DNA from: Gammaproteobacteria bacterium
Lineage (GTDB): Bacteria > Pseudomonadota > Gammaproteobacteria > Pseudomonadales > Azotimanducaceae
Direction of reading: 5' to 3'
Length of the DNA stretch: 64,000 nucleotides
Assembly: GCA_026708185.1 (NCBI GenBank)
Contig: JAPOVK010000027.1
Location: 86,093-150,092, forward strand
Positions 17,495 to 28,507 of this stretch are shown piece by piece; positions within the stretch are counted from its first letter, which is position 1; each line of letters begins with the position of its first letter. Below the pieces are notes generated by a model. That model was given only the letters and a program-made list of their open reading frames with translations. It was not told where the DNA came from and did no database searches. Made by a program: the position numbers and the translations under genes.

Positions 17495-20023
17495 ATGCAG
17501 TACCCCCGCTTGTCTTTCGAAAGCGTCTGTCATGCGTCGGTAGCGCTGGGTCTGATCGCCGCGCTGATGACGCCCGCGGCGTGGTCGGCCAGCATCGGTG
17601 ACCTCAATGGCGATGGCAACGACGACATCCTGCTGCGCAGCAACGACGGGCGCTGGCTGTACAACGCCATGGACGGGCGCAAGCGGATCGCCAACTTAAG
17701 CGGTTCCGCCGACCTGCCGAGCGACTGGTCCTGGCGTTACGAGGGCATGGGGGACTTCGATGGCGACGGCGACGATGACGTGCTGCTGCGCCATGACAAC
17801 GGACGCTGGTACTTTCGTGCCATTGATGGCCGCGACGCGCTGGACGAAGGCGTGCGGTTGCGGATGTACGCCAGCCTCGATTGGCAACTGGCGGCGATAG
17901 GCGATCTCAACGGCGACGCCACGGACGATGTTTTGCTGCGACACCGCAGCAGTGGGCGCTGGTACTACTATCCGATCCGGGACGGCGCGGTGGCCAACGG
18001 CCGCGGCTACGCCGCCCTCTATCGCCACTTGGAATGGCAACTGCAGGGTGTTGGCGACCTCAACGACGACGGCAAAGACGATGTCCTCCTGCGCCACGTC
18101 GACGGTCGCTGGTGGTACTTCCCAATGAACGGCCGGCGCAATATCGCGGCCGCGCGCGGGATCGTCCCGATCGAGACGGACGCCGACTGGCAGATTGCCG
18201 GGATCGGCGACTTCGACGGTGTGGGGGGCGAAGAGATCCTGCTCCGGCACACCGACGGGCGCTGGCAGCACTACGGCATGGACGGTCGGATGCCGATTGC
18301 CGATGACCAAGGCCCCGCGCGGATCACCCGCAACGCGGACTTCGCCTTCGCCGGCATCGGCGATCTCAACGGCGACGGCAATGACGATGTGCTGCTGCGG
18401 CGAAGCACAGGCTACTGGTACTACTACCCGATGGCCGGCCGGGACTTCATCGCCGGGCGCGGTACGAGCAACGTGACCAGGCAGCGGCGTTGGAACATGG
18501 CCGACCTCGCCACGGGCTGGGAACCGGGCGAGTTCTACGTCGGCGACACCTACCTTCCGTATGCTCAACGCGAATACAACGAGCGCTTCAAGGATTACTG
18601 CGCGGTACCGCGAACCGGAGTCGACGCCGACGGCGACCCCTTTCCGGACAAGCAGGGCAGCACATGGGACGAGAACAACTGGCTACGGTCGTGGAGCCAC
18701 GACACCTATCTCTGGTACGACGAGATCGAGGACGTCGATCCGGGGTGCTGCGACACGCCGGCGTACTTCGAACTGCTCCGGACGTTCGAGAGAACGCCGT
18801 CTGGGGAGTTCAAGGATCGGTTCCACTTCACGCAGAACACGGCCGAGTACCGTGCGCGGGTGTCCACCGGCGCGGTCGGCGCCGGCTACGGCACGAGTTT
18901 CGCGGTGCTCGCCGCGGCGCCCCCGCGGGAAATCCGCGTCCGCTACACGGAGCCGAACTCGCCCGCAACGCAACCCGGCGTGGACTTGGCCCGCGGTGCC
19001 GAGATGCTCGAAGTCGATGGAGTGGACATCGTCAACGGCCCGACCCAGGCCGACGTCGACATCATCAACGCCGCGTTGTGGCCGCGCAATCTGGACGAGA
19101 CCCACCAGTTCCGGGTTCGCGACCTCGATGGCACCGAACGCTCGATCACCATGACATCGGCGAGCATCACGACCACGCCCGTGCAGCATGATCAGATCAT
19201 CGCGACGGCCCAAGGTCCCGTCGGGTACGTGCTTTTCAACACGTTCATCGTTCGGGCCGCCGAGCAGCAGTTGGTCGACGCTTTCACGCGTTTTGAAAAC
19301 GCGGGCATCAACGACCTCGTCCTCGACCTGCGCTACAACAGCGGCGGGTTCATCATCATCGCCAACCAACTGTCCTACATGATCGCGGGCGACCACGCGC
19401 GCGGGCGCGTCTTCAACCAGTCGCAGTACAACGACAAGTACCGGGTCTTCAACCCCATCACCGGCGCCCGCGTGGAGCCGGACACCTTCCGCACCACGAC
19501 GATTGGCTGGTCCACGCCCCAGGCCGGCATCCCATTGCCGACGCTGGACCTCGAGCGCGTATTCGTGCTCAGCAGTTCATGGACCTGCTCGGCGAGCGAG
19601 TTGGTGGTGAACGCCTTGCGCGGCATCGACGTCGAGGTGATCCTCGTCGGCGAGACGACCTGTGGAAAGCCCTACGGCTTCTACTCCACGGACAACTGCG
19701 GGACTACCTACTCCACGGTACAGATCCGCGCCGTCAACGCCAAGAACTTCGGCGACTACCCGGACGGTTTCTCGCCCGAGAACACCCGAACCGTCGAGGG
19801 CATTCCCGTACCCGGCTGTGTCGTCCCCGACGATTTCGAGCACGCATTCGGCGATCCGGCCGAGGCCCGCGTGGCCGCCGCCCTGCAATACCGAAGCAAC
19901 GGCACCTGTCCGACGCCGAGCAGCGTGGCAACGCTACCCACCAGCCAGCAGGACGTGGGTGCGGCCCTGGTCGAGCCCAAACCCGACATCGGCTACATGA
20001 TCGCGACCGAAGTGCCCGACTGA
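17495..20023 (+). CDS. Secreted VCBS/FG-GAP-repeat protein with S41 protease domain
   Basis: 842 aa. A signal peptide (hydrophobic core near residues 13-27, cleavage near AWSA-S) precedes six VCBS/FG-GAP-like repeats, each of the form 'GDLNGDGNDDVLLR..DGRWYYY' (about residues 30-330), with Asp-rich calcium-loop motifs. A linker follows, then a PDZ-like segment and an S41 (C-terminal processing/tricorn-type) protease domain: LVLDLRYNSGG, then the Ser nucleophile in TCSASE (about residues 697-702) and the Lys in GETTCGKP (about 719-726). The catalytic Ser/Lys pair appears intact. An in-frame upstream ATG at 17435 would place the signal peptide 20 residues in. Substrate unknown; probably a periplasmic or extracellular protease using the repeats for binding. 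Confidence 0.85.
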   Translation: MQYPRLSFESVCHASVALGLIAALMTPAAWSASIGDLNGDGNDDILLRSNDGRWLYNAMDGRKRIANLSGSADLPSDWSWRYEGMGDFDGDGDDDVLLRHDNGRWYFRAIDGRDALDEGVRLRMYASLDWQLAAIGDLNGDATDDVLLRHRSSGRWYYYPIRDGAVANGRGYAALYRHLEWQLQGVGDLNDDGKDDVLLRHVDGRWWYFPMNGRRNIAAARGIVPIETDADWQIAGIGDFDGVGGEEILLRHTDGRWQHYGMDGRMPIADDQGPARITRNADFAFAGIGDLNGDGNDDVLLRRSTGYWYYYPMAGRDFIAGRGTSNVTRQRRWNMADLATGWEPGEFYVGDTYLPYAQREYNERFKDYCAVPRTGVDADGDPFPDKQGSTWDENNWLRSWSHDTYLWYDEIEDVDPGCCDTPAYFELLRTFERTPSGEFKDRFHFTQNTAEYRARVSTGAVGAGYGTSFAVLAAAPPREIRVRYTEPNSPATQPGVDLARGAEMLEVDGVDIVNGPTQADVDIINAALWPRNLDETHQFRVRDLDGTERSITMTSASITTTPVQHDQIIATAQGPVGYVLFNTFIVRAAEQQLVDAFTRFENAGINDLVLDLRYNSGGFIIIANQLSYMIAGDHARGRVFNQSQYNDKYRVFNPITGARVEPDTFRTTTIGWSTPQAGIPLPTLDLERVFVLSSSWTCSASELVVNALRGIDVEVILVGETTCGKPYGFYSTDNCGTTYSTVQIRAVNAKNFGDYPDGFSPENTRTVEGIPVPGCVVPDDFEHAFGDPAEARVAAALQYRSNGTCPTPSSVATLPTSQQDVGAALVEPKPDIGYMIATEVPD

Positions 20024-20047
20024 CCGCCGGGCTACGGCTTCGATCCC

Positions 20048-21979
20048 CTAGACGCGACGACCGCCGTAGATGAGGTCCACCGCTACCCGGGAACCGAAGA
20101 TCGCGGTGAACATGGACGTCACGATGCCGATCGACAGGGTGATGGCGAAGCCCGCGACCGGGCCGCTGCCGATGGTCAGGAGGATGAGCGCCACGAACAG
20201 CGTCGTCACGTTCGCGTCCATGATGGTGAGGAACGCCCGGTCGTAGCCGGCCTGGATCGCCTGGGCGGGCGGGCGCGTCTTCAACTCCTCGCGGATCCTG
20301 GAGAAGATGAGCACGTTGGCGTCCACGGCCATGCCCACCGTGAGCACGATGCCCGCGATGCCGGGCAGCGTCAGCGTGGCGCCGAGCAGCGACATCACGG
20401 CCACCAGGATCACCAGGTTCAGCGTCAGGGCAACATTGGCCACGAGGCCGAACACCCTGTAGTAGACGGCCATGAAGATAAGCACGAGGACCAGACCGGC
20501 ACCGACCGCCAGCATGCCGCGCTCGATGTTCTCCTCGCCCAGCGTGGCACCGACCGTGCGCTCCTCGACGATGTACATGGGCGCCGCCAAGGCGCCCGCG
20601 CGCAGAAGGAAGGCGAGATCCTGAGCCTCAAGCATCGTGACGCCGGTGATGTCGAACTTGAAGCCCAGCGCCTCCTGGATGACCGGCACCGTGATGACGC
20701 GTCTTTCGGCACGGCTGCTGAGCCGCTCGACGCGCTCGCCGTCCACGCTGTCGACGGTTACCACCGGCCTATGCTCGATGAAGATGATTGCCATGCGCCG
20801 CCCGATGTTGGGCGCCGTGGCGTCGTGGAACATGTCGCCGCCCTCGCTGTCGAGGGTGATCCGGACCACCGGCAACCCACTCTCCCCGTCCCGAGCCTGG
20901 ACCGCGTGGGTCACGTGGTCGCCGGTTAGGATCACACGCCGATTGAGCTGCACGGTGCCGCCGGCGTACGGCCACGCCTCGATCTCCGACGGCCGGTCGG
21001 TGGCCGCCGCCTCGAGGCGGAACTCAAGGTTCGCGAACTGGTTGAGTTTGCGCTTCGCCTCCGCAGCGTCCTGGACGCCCGGCAGATCGACGACGATGCG
21101 CGACCCGCCGAGCTTCTGCACCAGGGGTTCCGCAACACCCAACTGGTTGATTCGGTTGCGCAGTCCGGTGAGGTTCTGCTCGACGGCGTTGCTCTCGATC
21201 TCGTCGATCCTGGTTTGCTGAACCGTGATCACGAAACCCGGTTGACCGGCCACGTCCGCCGCTTCCAGGAGGTAGTCGGGCTCGCGGAACTCGTCCTCGA
21301 CGATCCCCACGGCGCGGTCGCGAAGCTGGCCGGTGACGAATCCCATGCGGATGGTCTCCCCTTGCACGGCGTTGGCTGTGCTCCGGTAGCGCACGCGCTC
21401 CTCGCGCAGCATGTCCTTGATCTTCTCGACCTCGTCGGTCAGGCGCTTGGCCAGCGCCTCCTCCATGTCCACCTGCAACACGAAGTGCGCCCCGCCCTTG
21501 AGGTCGAGCCCCAGCGCCATGGGCTCGCCGCCGATGCCCTTGAGCCACTCCGGCGTAGTCGAGGCGAGGTTGAGCGCCACCACGAACTGGCGTTCCTCCC
21601 CGGGCGGGTTGAGGTACTCGCGAAGCAGGGCGCTGCCGCGCAACTGCTGATCGGCGTCGCCGACGCGCAGCAGGCCGCCGTCCGGCATCCGCTCCTTCGC
21701 GATCACTGGCACGCCGCCCGTCTCAAGGACTTCGGCGAGCTCGTCGAGCAGGCCGTCGTCGAAGGTGCGGGGCGAGTTGTCCACCGTGACTTGCAGGGCG
21801 AAGTCGGGCGGGAACAGGTTGGGGGCCGCGTAGATGCCGCCGATCACGACCACCACGGCGAGCACGATGGCTCGCCACAGCGAGAAACGCGCTCGCGGAC
21901 CCGGCGGCTGGCGCGAACTCCCGAGGCCGAGGCCGGTGAGACCACTTCCGGTGTCGCCCCGGCGGCGATTCCTTGGCAT
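20048..21979 (-). CDS. Second SecD-like protein translocase subunit
   Basis: 643 aa. Close paralogue of the SecD at 22950-24902 and collinear with it along its whole length: N-terminal membrane span, large periplasmic P1 region, and the six-span RND-type core ending GSRVAVDLIYGGRR. It begins 32 bp after secF stops, so the operon reads yajC-secD-secF-secD'. Blocks of the two secD genes look identical at DNA level (for example 20091-20398 against 23008-23315). SecD with SecF uses the proton gradient to drive late steps of Sec export. A second SecD may replace the first in an alternative SecDF complex or simply raise dosage. No frameshift or stop is visible. Confidence 0.93.
   Translation of the reverse strand: MPRNRRRGDTGSGLTGLGLGSSRQPPGPRARFSLWRAIVLAVVVVIGGIYAAPNLFPPDFALQVTVDNSPRTFDDGLLDELAEVLETGGVPVIAKERMPDGGLLRVGDADQQLRGSALLREYLNPPGEERQFVVALNLASTTPEWLKGIGGEPMALGLDLKGGAHFVLQVDMEEALAKRLTDEVEKIKDMLREERVRYRSTANAVQGETIRMGFVTGQLRDRAVGIVEDEFREPDYLLEAADVAGQPGFVITVQQTRIDEIESNAVEQNLTGLRNRINQLGVAEPLVQKLGGSRIVVDLPGVQDAAEAKRKLNQFANLEFRLEAAATDRPSEIEAWPYAGGTVQLNRRVILTGDHVTHAVQARDGESGLPVVRITLDSEGGDMFHDATAPNIGRRMAIIFIEHRPVVTVDSVDGERVERLSSRAERRVITVPVIQEALGFKFDITGVTMLEAQDLAFLLRAGALAAPMYIVEERTVGATLGEENIERGMLAVGAGLVLVLIFMAVYYRVFGLVANVALTLNLVILVAVMSLLGATLTLPGIAGIVLTVGMAVDANVLIFSRIREELKTRPPAQAIQAGYDRAFLTIMDANVTTLFVALILLTIGSGPVAGFAITLSIGIVTSMFTAIFGSRVAVDLIYGGRRV
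20091..20398 (-). repeat. secD' block identical by eye to the 3' part of secD
   Basis: This 308-bp stretch matches 23008-23315 base for base on visual comparison, at a constant offset of 2917 bp. Another identical stretch, 21411-21546 against 24328-24463, has the same offset. Flanking codons differ at several third positions, so identity is patchy, as expected from gene conversion or strong constraint. Confidence 0.8.
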
Positions 21980-22004
21980 CCGGTACTTACCTTACGGGTT
22001 CCGC

Positions 22005-22022
22005 CGAACCCCTACGGGTTCG
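22005..22022 (-). other. Perfect 7-bp hairpin over the secF stop codon
   Basis: CGAACCC (22005-22011) pairs with GGGTTCG (22016-22022), leaving a 4-nt loop that includes part of the secF stop. A related ACGGGTTCCG lies at 21994-22003. There is no T-tract on either strand, so it is a poor intrinsic terminator. It could modulate coupling from secF to secD'. Confidence 0.35.
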
Positions 22023-22953
22023 CATCTTCCTTGTCCGGCAGCGCCAGGTCCTGCTTGCTGATCCCCATCGCGAGCAGGACGTTGGCCGCGACGTAGATCG
22101 ACGAGTAGGTCCCCACGACGACGCCGATGGCGAGAGCGGTGGCGAATCCGGACACCTGCTCGCCGCCCGCGAACAGGAGCGCCCCCAGGACCAGCAACGT
22201 CGTCAACGACGTCACCAACGTCCGACCCAAGGTCTGGTTCAGCGAGTAGTTGATGATCTCCACGGGCGTACCGCGGCGCACGCTCCGGAAGTTCTCGCGG
22301 ATGCGGTCGGAGACCACGATAGTGTCGTTCAGCGAGTAGCCGATCACCGCCAGGAGCGCCGCTAGTTCCGGCAGGTTGAAGGTCCACTGGAAGATCGCGA
22401 AGGCGCCCACCACCAGCAGCACGTCGTGGATCAGGGCGGTCACTGCGCCCACGCCGAACTTCCCGGTGAACCGCCACATGATGTAGAGCATCACCGCGCC
22501 GAGCGCCACGAGGAGCGCGAGGCCGCCCTTCTCGGTCAGTTCCTCGCCCACGGTAGGGCCGACGAACTCCGAGCGTCGCAGCTCGACATCGTCGAAGCTG
22601 CCCTGCAGCACGCCTGCGATCTGCGCGCCCAAGTCGGACTGGTCGACGCCTTCGACGGGTGGCATGCGCACGAGGATGTCGGTCTCGGCACCGTAGATCT
22701 GGACCACGCCGTTCTCGAAGCCCTCCGCGACGAGAATCCCGCGGACCACTTCCGGATCCACCGCTTGCGCGAAGCCGAATTCCACCAGCGCGCCGCCCGT
22801 GAAGTCGAGGCCCCGGTTGATGCCGACGAAGACCACCGCGACGACGGAAGCGACCACCAGCACGACCGAGACGCCGGCGGCGATCAGCCGCTTGCCCATA
22901 AAGTCGAACGTCGTCAAAGGACGACCCGTCATCGCAGCGCCACGGGTCGTCAT
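22012..22953 (-). CDS. secF: Protein translocase subunit SecF
   Basis: 313 aa, typical. Six-span RND-family partner of SecD; the signature region FIGINRGLDFTGGALVEFGF lies in the first periplasmic segment and VIGYSLNDTIVVSDRIRENF in the fourth span region. The start ATG overlaps the secD stop (ATGA at 22950-22953). An internal ATG eight codons in (22932) would match the usual N-terminus better and is a plausible alternative. A 9-bp stem-loop covers 22921-22950, immediately after the first start codon. A duplicated secD follows it. Confidence 0.96.
   Translation of the reverse strand: MTTRGAAMTGRPLTTFDFMGKRLIAAGVSVVLVVASVVAVVFVGINRGLDFTGGALVEFGFAQAVDPEVVRGILVAEGFENGVVQIYGAETDILVRMPPVEGVDQSDLGAQIAGVLQGSFDDVELRRSEFVGPTVGEELTEKGGLALLVALGAVMLYIMWRFTGKFGVGAVTALIHDVLLVVGAFAIFQWTFNLPELAALLAVIGYSLNDTIVVSDRIRENFRSVRRGTPVEIINYSLNQTLGRTLVTSLTTLLVLGALLFAGGEQVSGFATALAIGVVVGTYSSIYVAANVLLAMGISKQDLALPDKEDANP
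22921..22950 (-). other. Stem-loop at the secD/secF junction
   Basis: ACGACCCGT (22921-22929) is perfectly complementary to ACGGGTCGT (22942-22950) with a 12-nt loop. On the mRNA it begins right after the first secF AUG and contains the alternative AUG at 22932 within its arm or loop. This suggests translation-coupled opening by ribosomes finishing secD. Inference only. Confidence 0.4.
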
Positions 22954-24891
22954 ATCAGGACCCGCTCAACGCGACGGCCGCCGTAGATGAGGTCCACCAC
23001 CACGCGGGAACCGAAGATCGCGGTGAACATGGACGTCACGATGCCGATCGACAGGGTGATGGCGAAGCCCGCGACCGGGCCGCTGCCGATGGTCAGGAGG
23101 ATGAGCGCCACGAACAGCGTCGTCACGTTCGCGTCCATGATGGTGAGGAACGCCCGGTCGTAGCCGGCCTGGATCGCCTGGGCGGGCGGGCGCGTCTTCA
23201 ACTCCTCGCGGATCCTGGAGAAGATGAGCACGTTGGCGTCCACGGCCATGCCCACCGTGAGCACGATGCCCGCGATGCCGGGCAGCGTCAGCGTGGCGCC
23301 GAGCAGCGACATCACCGCCACCAGGATCACCAGGTTCAGCGTCAGCGCGACATCGGCCACCAGACCGAACACCTTGTAGTAGAAAGCCATGAAGATGAGC
23401 ACGAGGACGAGGCCGGCACCCACGGCCAGCATGCCGCGCTCGATGTTCTCCTCGCCGAGCGTGGCGCCCACGGTGCGCTCCTCGACGATGTACATGGGCG
23501 CCGCGAGCGCCCCGGCGCGCAGCAGGAAGGCCAGTTCCTGCGCCTCGCGAACAGTGAGGCCGGTGATGCGGAAGGTATAACCCAAGGCTGCGCGGATCGT
23601 TGCCAGGCTGATGACGCGCTTGTCGGCACGGCTGGAGTGTCGCTCTACGCGCTCGCCGTCCACCTCCTCGACGGTCACGATCGGCTTGTGCTCGATGAAG
23701 ATCACCGCCATGCGGCGGCCGATGTTCGGTGACGTGGCGTCGTGGAACATGTCGCCGCCCTGGCTGTCGAGCTTGATGTCGACCTGGGGCAGGCCGTTCT
23801 CCGGGTCCCGCCCTTGAGCGGCATGCACGACCCGGTCCCCGGTCAGGATCACGCGACGGTTGAGCTGCACCGGGCGACCCTCGTAGACCCAGTCGTCGAT
23901 CTCGGAGGGCCGGTCGTCCGCCGCGGCCTCCAAGCGGAACTCGAGATTCGCGAACTTGTTGATCTTGCGCTTCGCATCCGCAGCGTCCTGGACGCCGGGT
24001 AGGTCGATGACGATCCGCGACCCGCCGAGCTTCTGTACCAGCGGCTCGGCCACGCCCAACTGGTTAATCCGGTTGCGCAAACCGGTGAGGTTCTGCTCGA
24101 TGGCGTTGGACTCGATCTCGTCGATCTTGGCTTCCTGCACGGTGATCTCGAAGCCCGGGCGACCGTCCACGTCCGCCTCCGCCAAGAGGTAGTCGGGCTC
24201 GCGGAACTCGTCCTCGATGACGGCATAGGCGCGGTCGCGGAGCTGTCCCGTGACGAACCCCATGCGGATCGTCTCGCCCTGCACCGCGTTGGCCGTGCTC
24301 CGGTAGCGCACGCGCTCCTCGCGCAGCATGTCCTTGATCTTCTCGACCTCGTCGGTCAGGCGCTTGGCCAGCGCCTCCTCCATGTCCACCTGCAACACGA
24401 AGTGCGCCCCGCCCTTGAGGTCGAGCCCCAGCGCCATGGGCTCGCCGCCGATGCCCTTGAGCCATTCCGGCGTGGTCGAGGCCAGGTTGAGCGCCACGAC
24501 GAACTGGCGCTCCTCGCCTGGGGGGTTCAGGTAGTCGCGGAGCAACGCGCTGCCGCGCAACTGCGCCTCGGCGTCGGCGACGCGCAGCAGGCCACCCTCC
24601 GGAATCCGATCCTTGGCGATGACGGGCACGCCGCCTTCATCCAAGACTTCCGCGAGTTCCTCGAGCAGGTAGTTGTCGAACGTGCGCGGCGAGTTGTCGA
24701 CGGTGACCTGCAGGGCGAAGTCGGGCGGAAACAGGTTGGGGGCCGCGTAGATCCCGCCGATCACGACCACCATGGCGAGTACGATGATCCGCCATGGCGA
24801 GACGCGAGGCCGCGGGCCCGCGCGCGACCCGCCGAAACCGAAGCCGGCGAGGCCGACGCCCGTCCCCCGGCCGGTGTCGCCGCTTCGGCGG

Positions 24892-24902
<11 letters not shown>
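22950..24902 (-). CDS. secD: Protein translocase subunit SecD
   Basis: 650 aa, typical length. It has an N-terminal membrane span (WRIIVLAMVVVIGGIYAAP), the P1 periplasmic domain with GLDLKGGAHFVLQVD, and a C-terminal RND core with GIAGIVLTVGMAVDANVLIFSRIREELK. It follows yajC with an 11-bp overlap and overlaps secF, the canonical yajC-secD-secF order. The start at 24902 gives a glycine/arginine-rich cytoplasmic leader before the first span. The paralogous secD' follows secF. Confidence 0.97.
23008..23315 (-). repeat. secD block identical by eye to part of secD'
   Basis: Partner of 20091-20398, offset 2917 bp. It encodes the last membrane spans of the RND core, where the two proteins are also nearly identical in sequence. 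Confidence 0.8.
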
Positions 24903-26520
<1,618 letters not shown>

Positions 26521-26698
26521 GGCCCCCGATCCGACGGGGCAGAAACGAAGCCTCGACGACCCACGTTTCATCGGAAGGACGTGTGCGCCGGCGTCCTCGC
26601 CCGCATAGGCACTGTTGATTGCAGTGCGGGCCAGAGGCCCGCGCACGCTCGATCCAACGTGGTTGTCGGCTCATTGAGGGGTTGGTCGCACACGCCCC

Positions 26699-27691
26699 TC
26701 ACGCGCGCTCGCAGAACATAGCGTCGCCGTAGCTGAAGAACCGGTACCCTTCTGCCACCGCGACCGCGTAGGCCCGGCGGATGCGCTCGACCCCGGCGAA
26801 CGCCGATACCAGCATCAGCAGCGTAGACTCCGGCAGGTGGAAGTTCGTGATCAGCGCGTCGACCGCCCGAAAGCTAAAGCCCGGCGTGATGAACAGCCGC
26901 GTCTCGCCGCAATCGACGCCGGTCGCGGCGGCGGCCTCCAGGGCGCGCACAACGGTGGTTCCGACCGCGACGACGCGGCCCTGGCAGTCGTCGAGCGCAC
27001 GACGCGTGGACGGCGGGACGACGTAGCGTTCGGCGTGCATGCGGTGGCGGCTCAAGTCCTCCACCCGCACCGGCTGGAACGTTCCGGCACCCACGTGCAG
27101 CGTGACGCGGGCCACGCGGACTCCCTTCGCCTGGAGAACGTCGAGGATCGCCTGGTCGAAGTGCAGCCCGGCGGTTGGCGCCGCGACGGCGCCCGGGACA
27201 CTGGCGTAGACCGTCTGGTAGCGATCCTCGTCCGTCGCATCGGCCTCACGGTCGATGTAGGGCGGCAATGGCACGCGACCGAAGCGCTCGAGAAACGGCG
27301 CTACGGGCTGGCCGAAGTCGAGCAGGTAGAACTCGCCCTCGCGCTGGATCACCGTGATGGTGGTATCACCGACGAACACCTGTCGCCCGGGCTTCAGCGG
27401 CTTGCTGGCACGCACCTGGCAGAGCGCCCGGCACTCTCCGTCGAGGCGTTCGACGACGATCTCCGCTTGGCCGCCGGTGTCCTTGCGGCCTATCAGGCGG
27501 GCCTTGATGACCCGCGTGTCGTTGACCACCAGGAGATCGTGGGCGTCGAGCAGGTCCACGACCGCGTCGAAACCGCGATGACGGACCGCGTCGCCGCGCA
27601 GCTCGAGTAGACGGCTGCTGGAACGGTTCGCCACTGGCCGCTGGGCAATCAACTCGCTGGGCAGCTCGAAGCGGAAGTCCGCGCGCTGCAT
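26699..27691 (-). CDS. queA: tRNA preQ1(34) S-adenosylmethionine ribosyltransferase-isomerase
   Basis: 330 aa. QueA transfers and isomerises the ribosyl group of SAM to preQ1 in tRNA, giving epoxyqueuosine. The N-terminus FRFELPSELIAQRPVANRSSSRLL and the motifs VVNDTRVIKARLIGRK, AAPTAGLHF and TNFHLPESTLLMLVSAFAG are diagnostic. The ATG at 27691 matches the family start; an open frame extends upstream to 27877 but overlaps the preceding gene. It lies upstream of tgt on the same strand, separated by the higA remnant on the other strand, and begins 4 bp after the head-GIN gene ends. Confidence 0.97.
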   Translation of the reverse strand: MQRADFRFELPSELIAQRPVANRSSSRLLELRGDAVRHRGFDAVVDLLDAHDLLVVNDTRVIKARLIGRKDTGGQAEIVVERLDGECRALCQVRASKPLKPGRQVFVGDTTITVIQREGEFYLLDFGQPVAPFLERFGRVPLPPYIDREADATDEDRYQTVYASVPGAVAAPTAGLHFDQAILDVLQAKGVRVARVTLHVGAGTFQPVRVEDLSRHRMHAERYVVPPSTRRALDDCQGRVVAVGTTVVRALEAAAATGVDCGETRLFITPGFSFRAVDALITNFHLPESTLLMLVSAFAGVERIRRAYAVAVAEGYRFFSYGDAMFCERA

Positions 27692-27695
27692 GGCG

Positions 27696-28484
27696 TCAGT
27701 CCGCGCCGGCCGGCGACAGCGGCACGCCGACGGCGAACAACCGTCCATCGCGCTGGATCGCCACTTCGAGGGCGGGATTGCCCCGATAGCCAAGCCGTGC
27801 GATTCCGCCGACGCGTCCCTTGAGCGCTTCGTCTGCCCAAACGAACGCCTGCGCCGCGCCATCGACTTCCGCGGCAACGTGCCGGGCCTTGAGGTGGGCG
27901 CCCCGGTAGAGCACGGATCCAGAGACGTTCACCGTCGCCGCATCCGCCGTGCCGGCCACGACGGCGCGGGCGGCGCCACGCAGTTCGGCCGCGAACTCCG
28001 TGGCTCGGATACCGGATGCCGACACGGCTCCGGAACCGGCAACGTCGATGCGGACACGTGTCGCCGGTACGTCGACCAAGTCCAAGGCACCCGCCCCAGA
28101 CACGGCGTAGCCGACCACCGGCGAGCCCACGCCCCGAACCACGACGCGGCCGCTCCCGGACACGGCCACCGTGGCGAGCTGCGGGACGGTCACGGTGAGC
28201 CGGATCGGCACGGTGGGCCGAATGCCGTCGATCCAATCGACGTCTCGCCACACGACGAGCGTGTCGTCGCGTACCTGGACCTTAAGCGTCGGCAGGATGT
28301 TGTCCTCCGCGGACGCGGTGACGGCGAAGTCGCCGGGCAGCACGGTAACCGTCCCGTCGCTGCTCAGCGCAATGCCGGAGAACGCCGCGACGTCGTAGCT
28401 CTTCAGTGCGACCTCGCCCGAGCCCTCGCCGGTGTAGCACCCTGCGGCGAGCGCGAGCATCGAGATCGTCAGCAGCCGCCGCAT
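27696..28484 (-). CDS. Head-GIN (DUF2807) domain lipoprotein
   Basis: 262 aa. The N-terminus MRRLLTISMLALAAGC has a lipobox, so a lipid-anchored envelope protein is predicted. The body is a repetitive right-handed beta-helix-like fold of the DUF2807 'head GIN' family, with recurring 'V.VSGSGRVVV', 'VDVPATRVRIDVAGSGAVSASG' and 'AELRGAARAVVAGTADAATVNVSGS' turns. Function of this family is unknown. A longer in-frame start at 28754 would overlap the upstream DUF5916 gene and remove the signal. The gene lies 23 bp after DUF5916 and 4 bp before queA. Confidence 0.85.
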   Translation of the reverse strand: MRRLLTISMLALAAGCYTGEGSGEVALKSYDVAAFSGIALSSDGTVTVLPGDFAVTASAEDNILPTLKVQVRDDTLVVWRDVDWIDGIRPTVPIRLTVTVPQLATVAVSGSGRVVVRGVGSPVVGYAVSGAGALDLVDVPATRVRIDVAGSGAVSASGIRATEFAAELRGAARAVVAGTADAATVNVSGSVLYRGAHLKARHVAAEVDGAAQAFVWADEALKGRVGGIARLGYRGNPALEVAIQRDGRLFAVGVPLSPAGAD

Positions 28485-28507
28485 CGATTCCTCGGGAGCG
28501 CTCGGGC

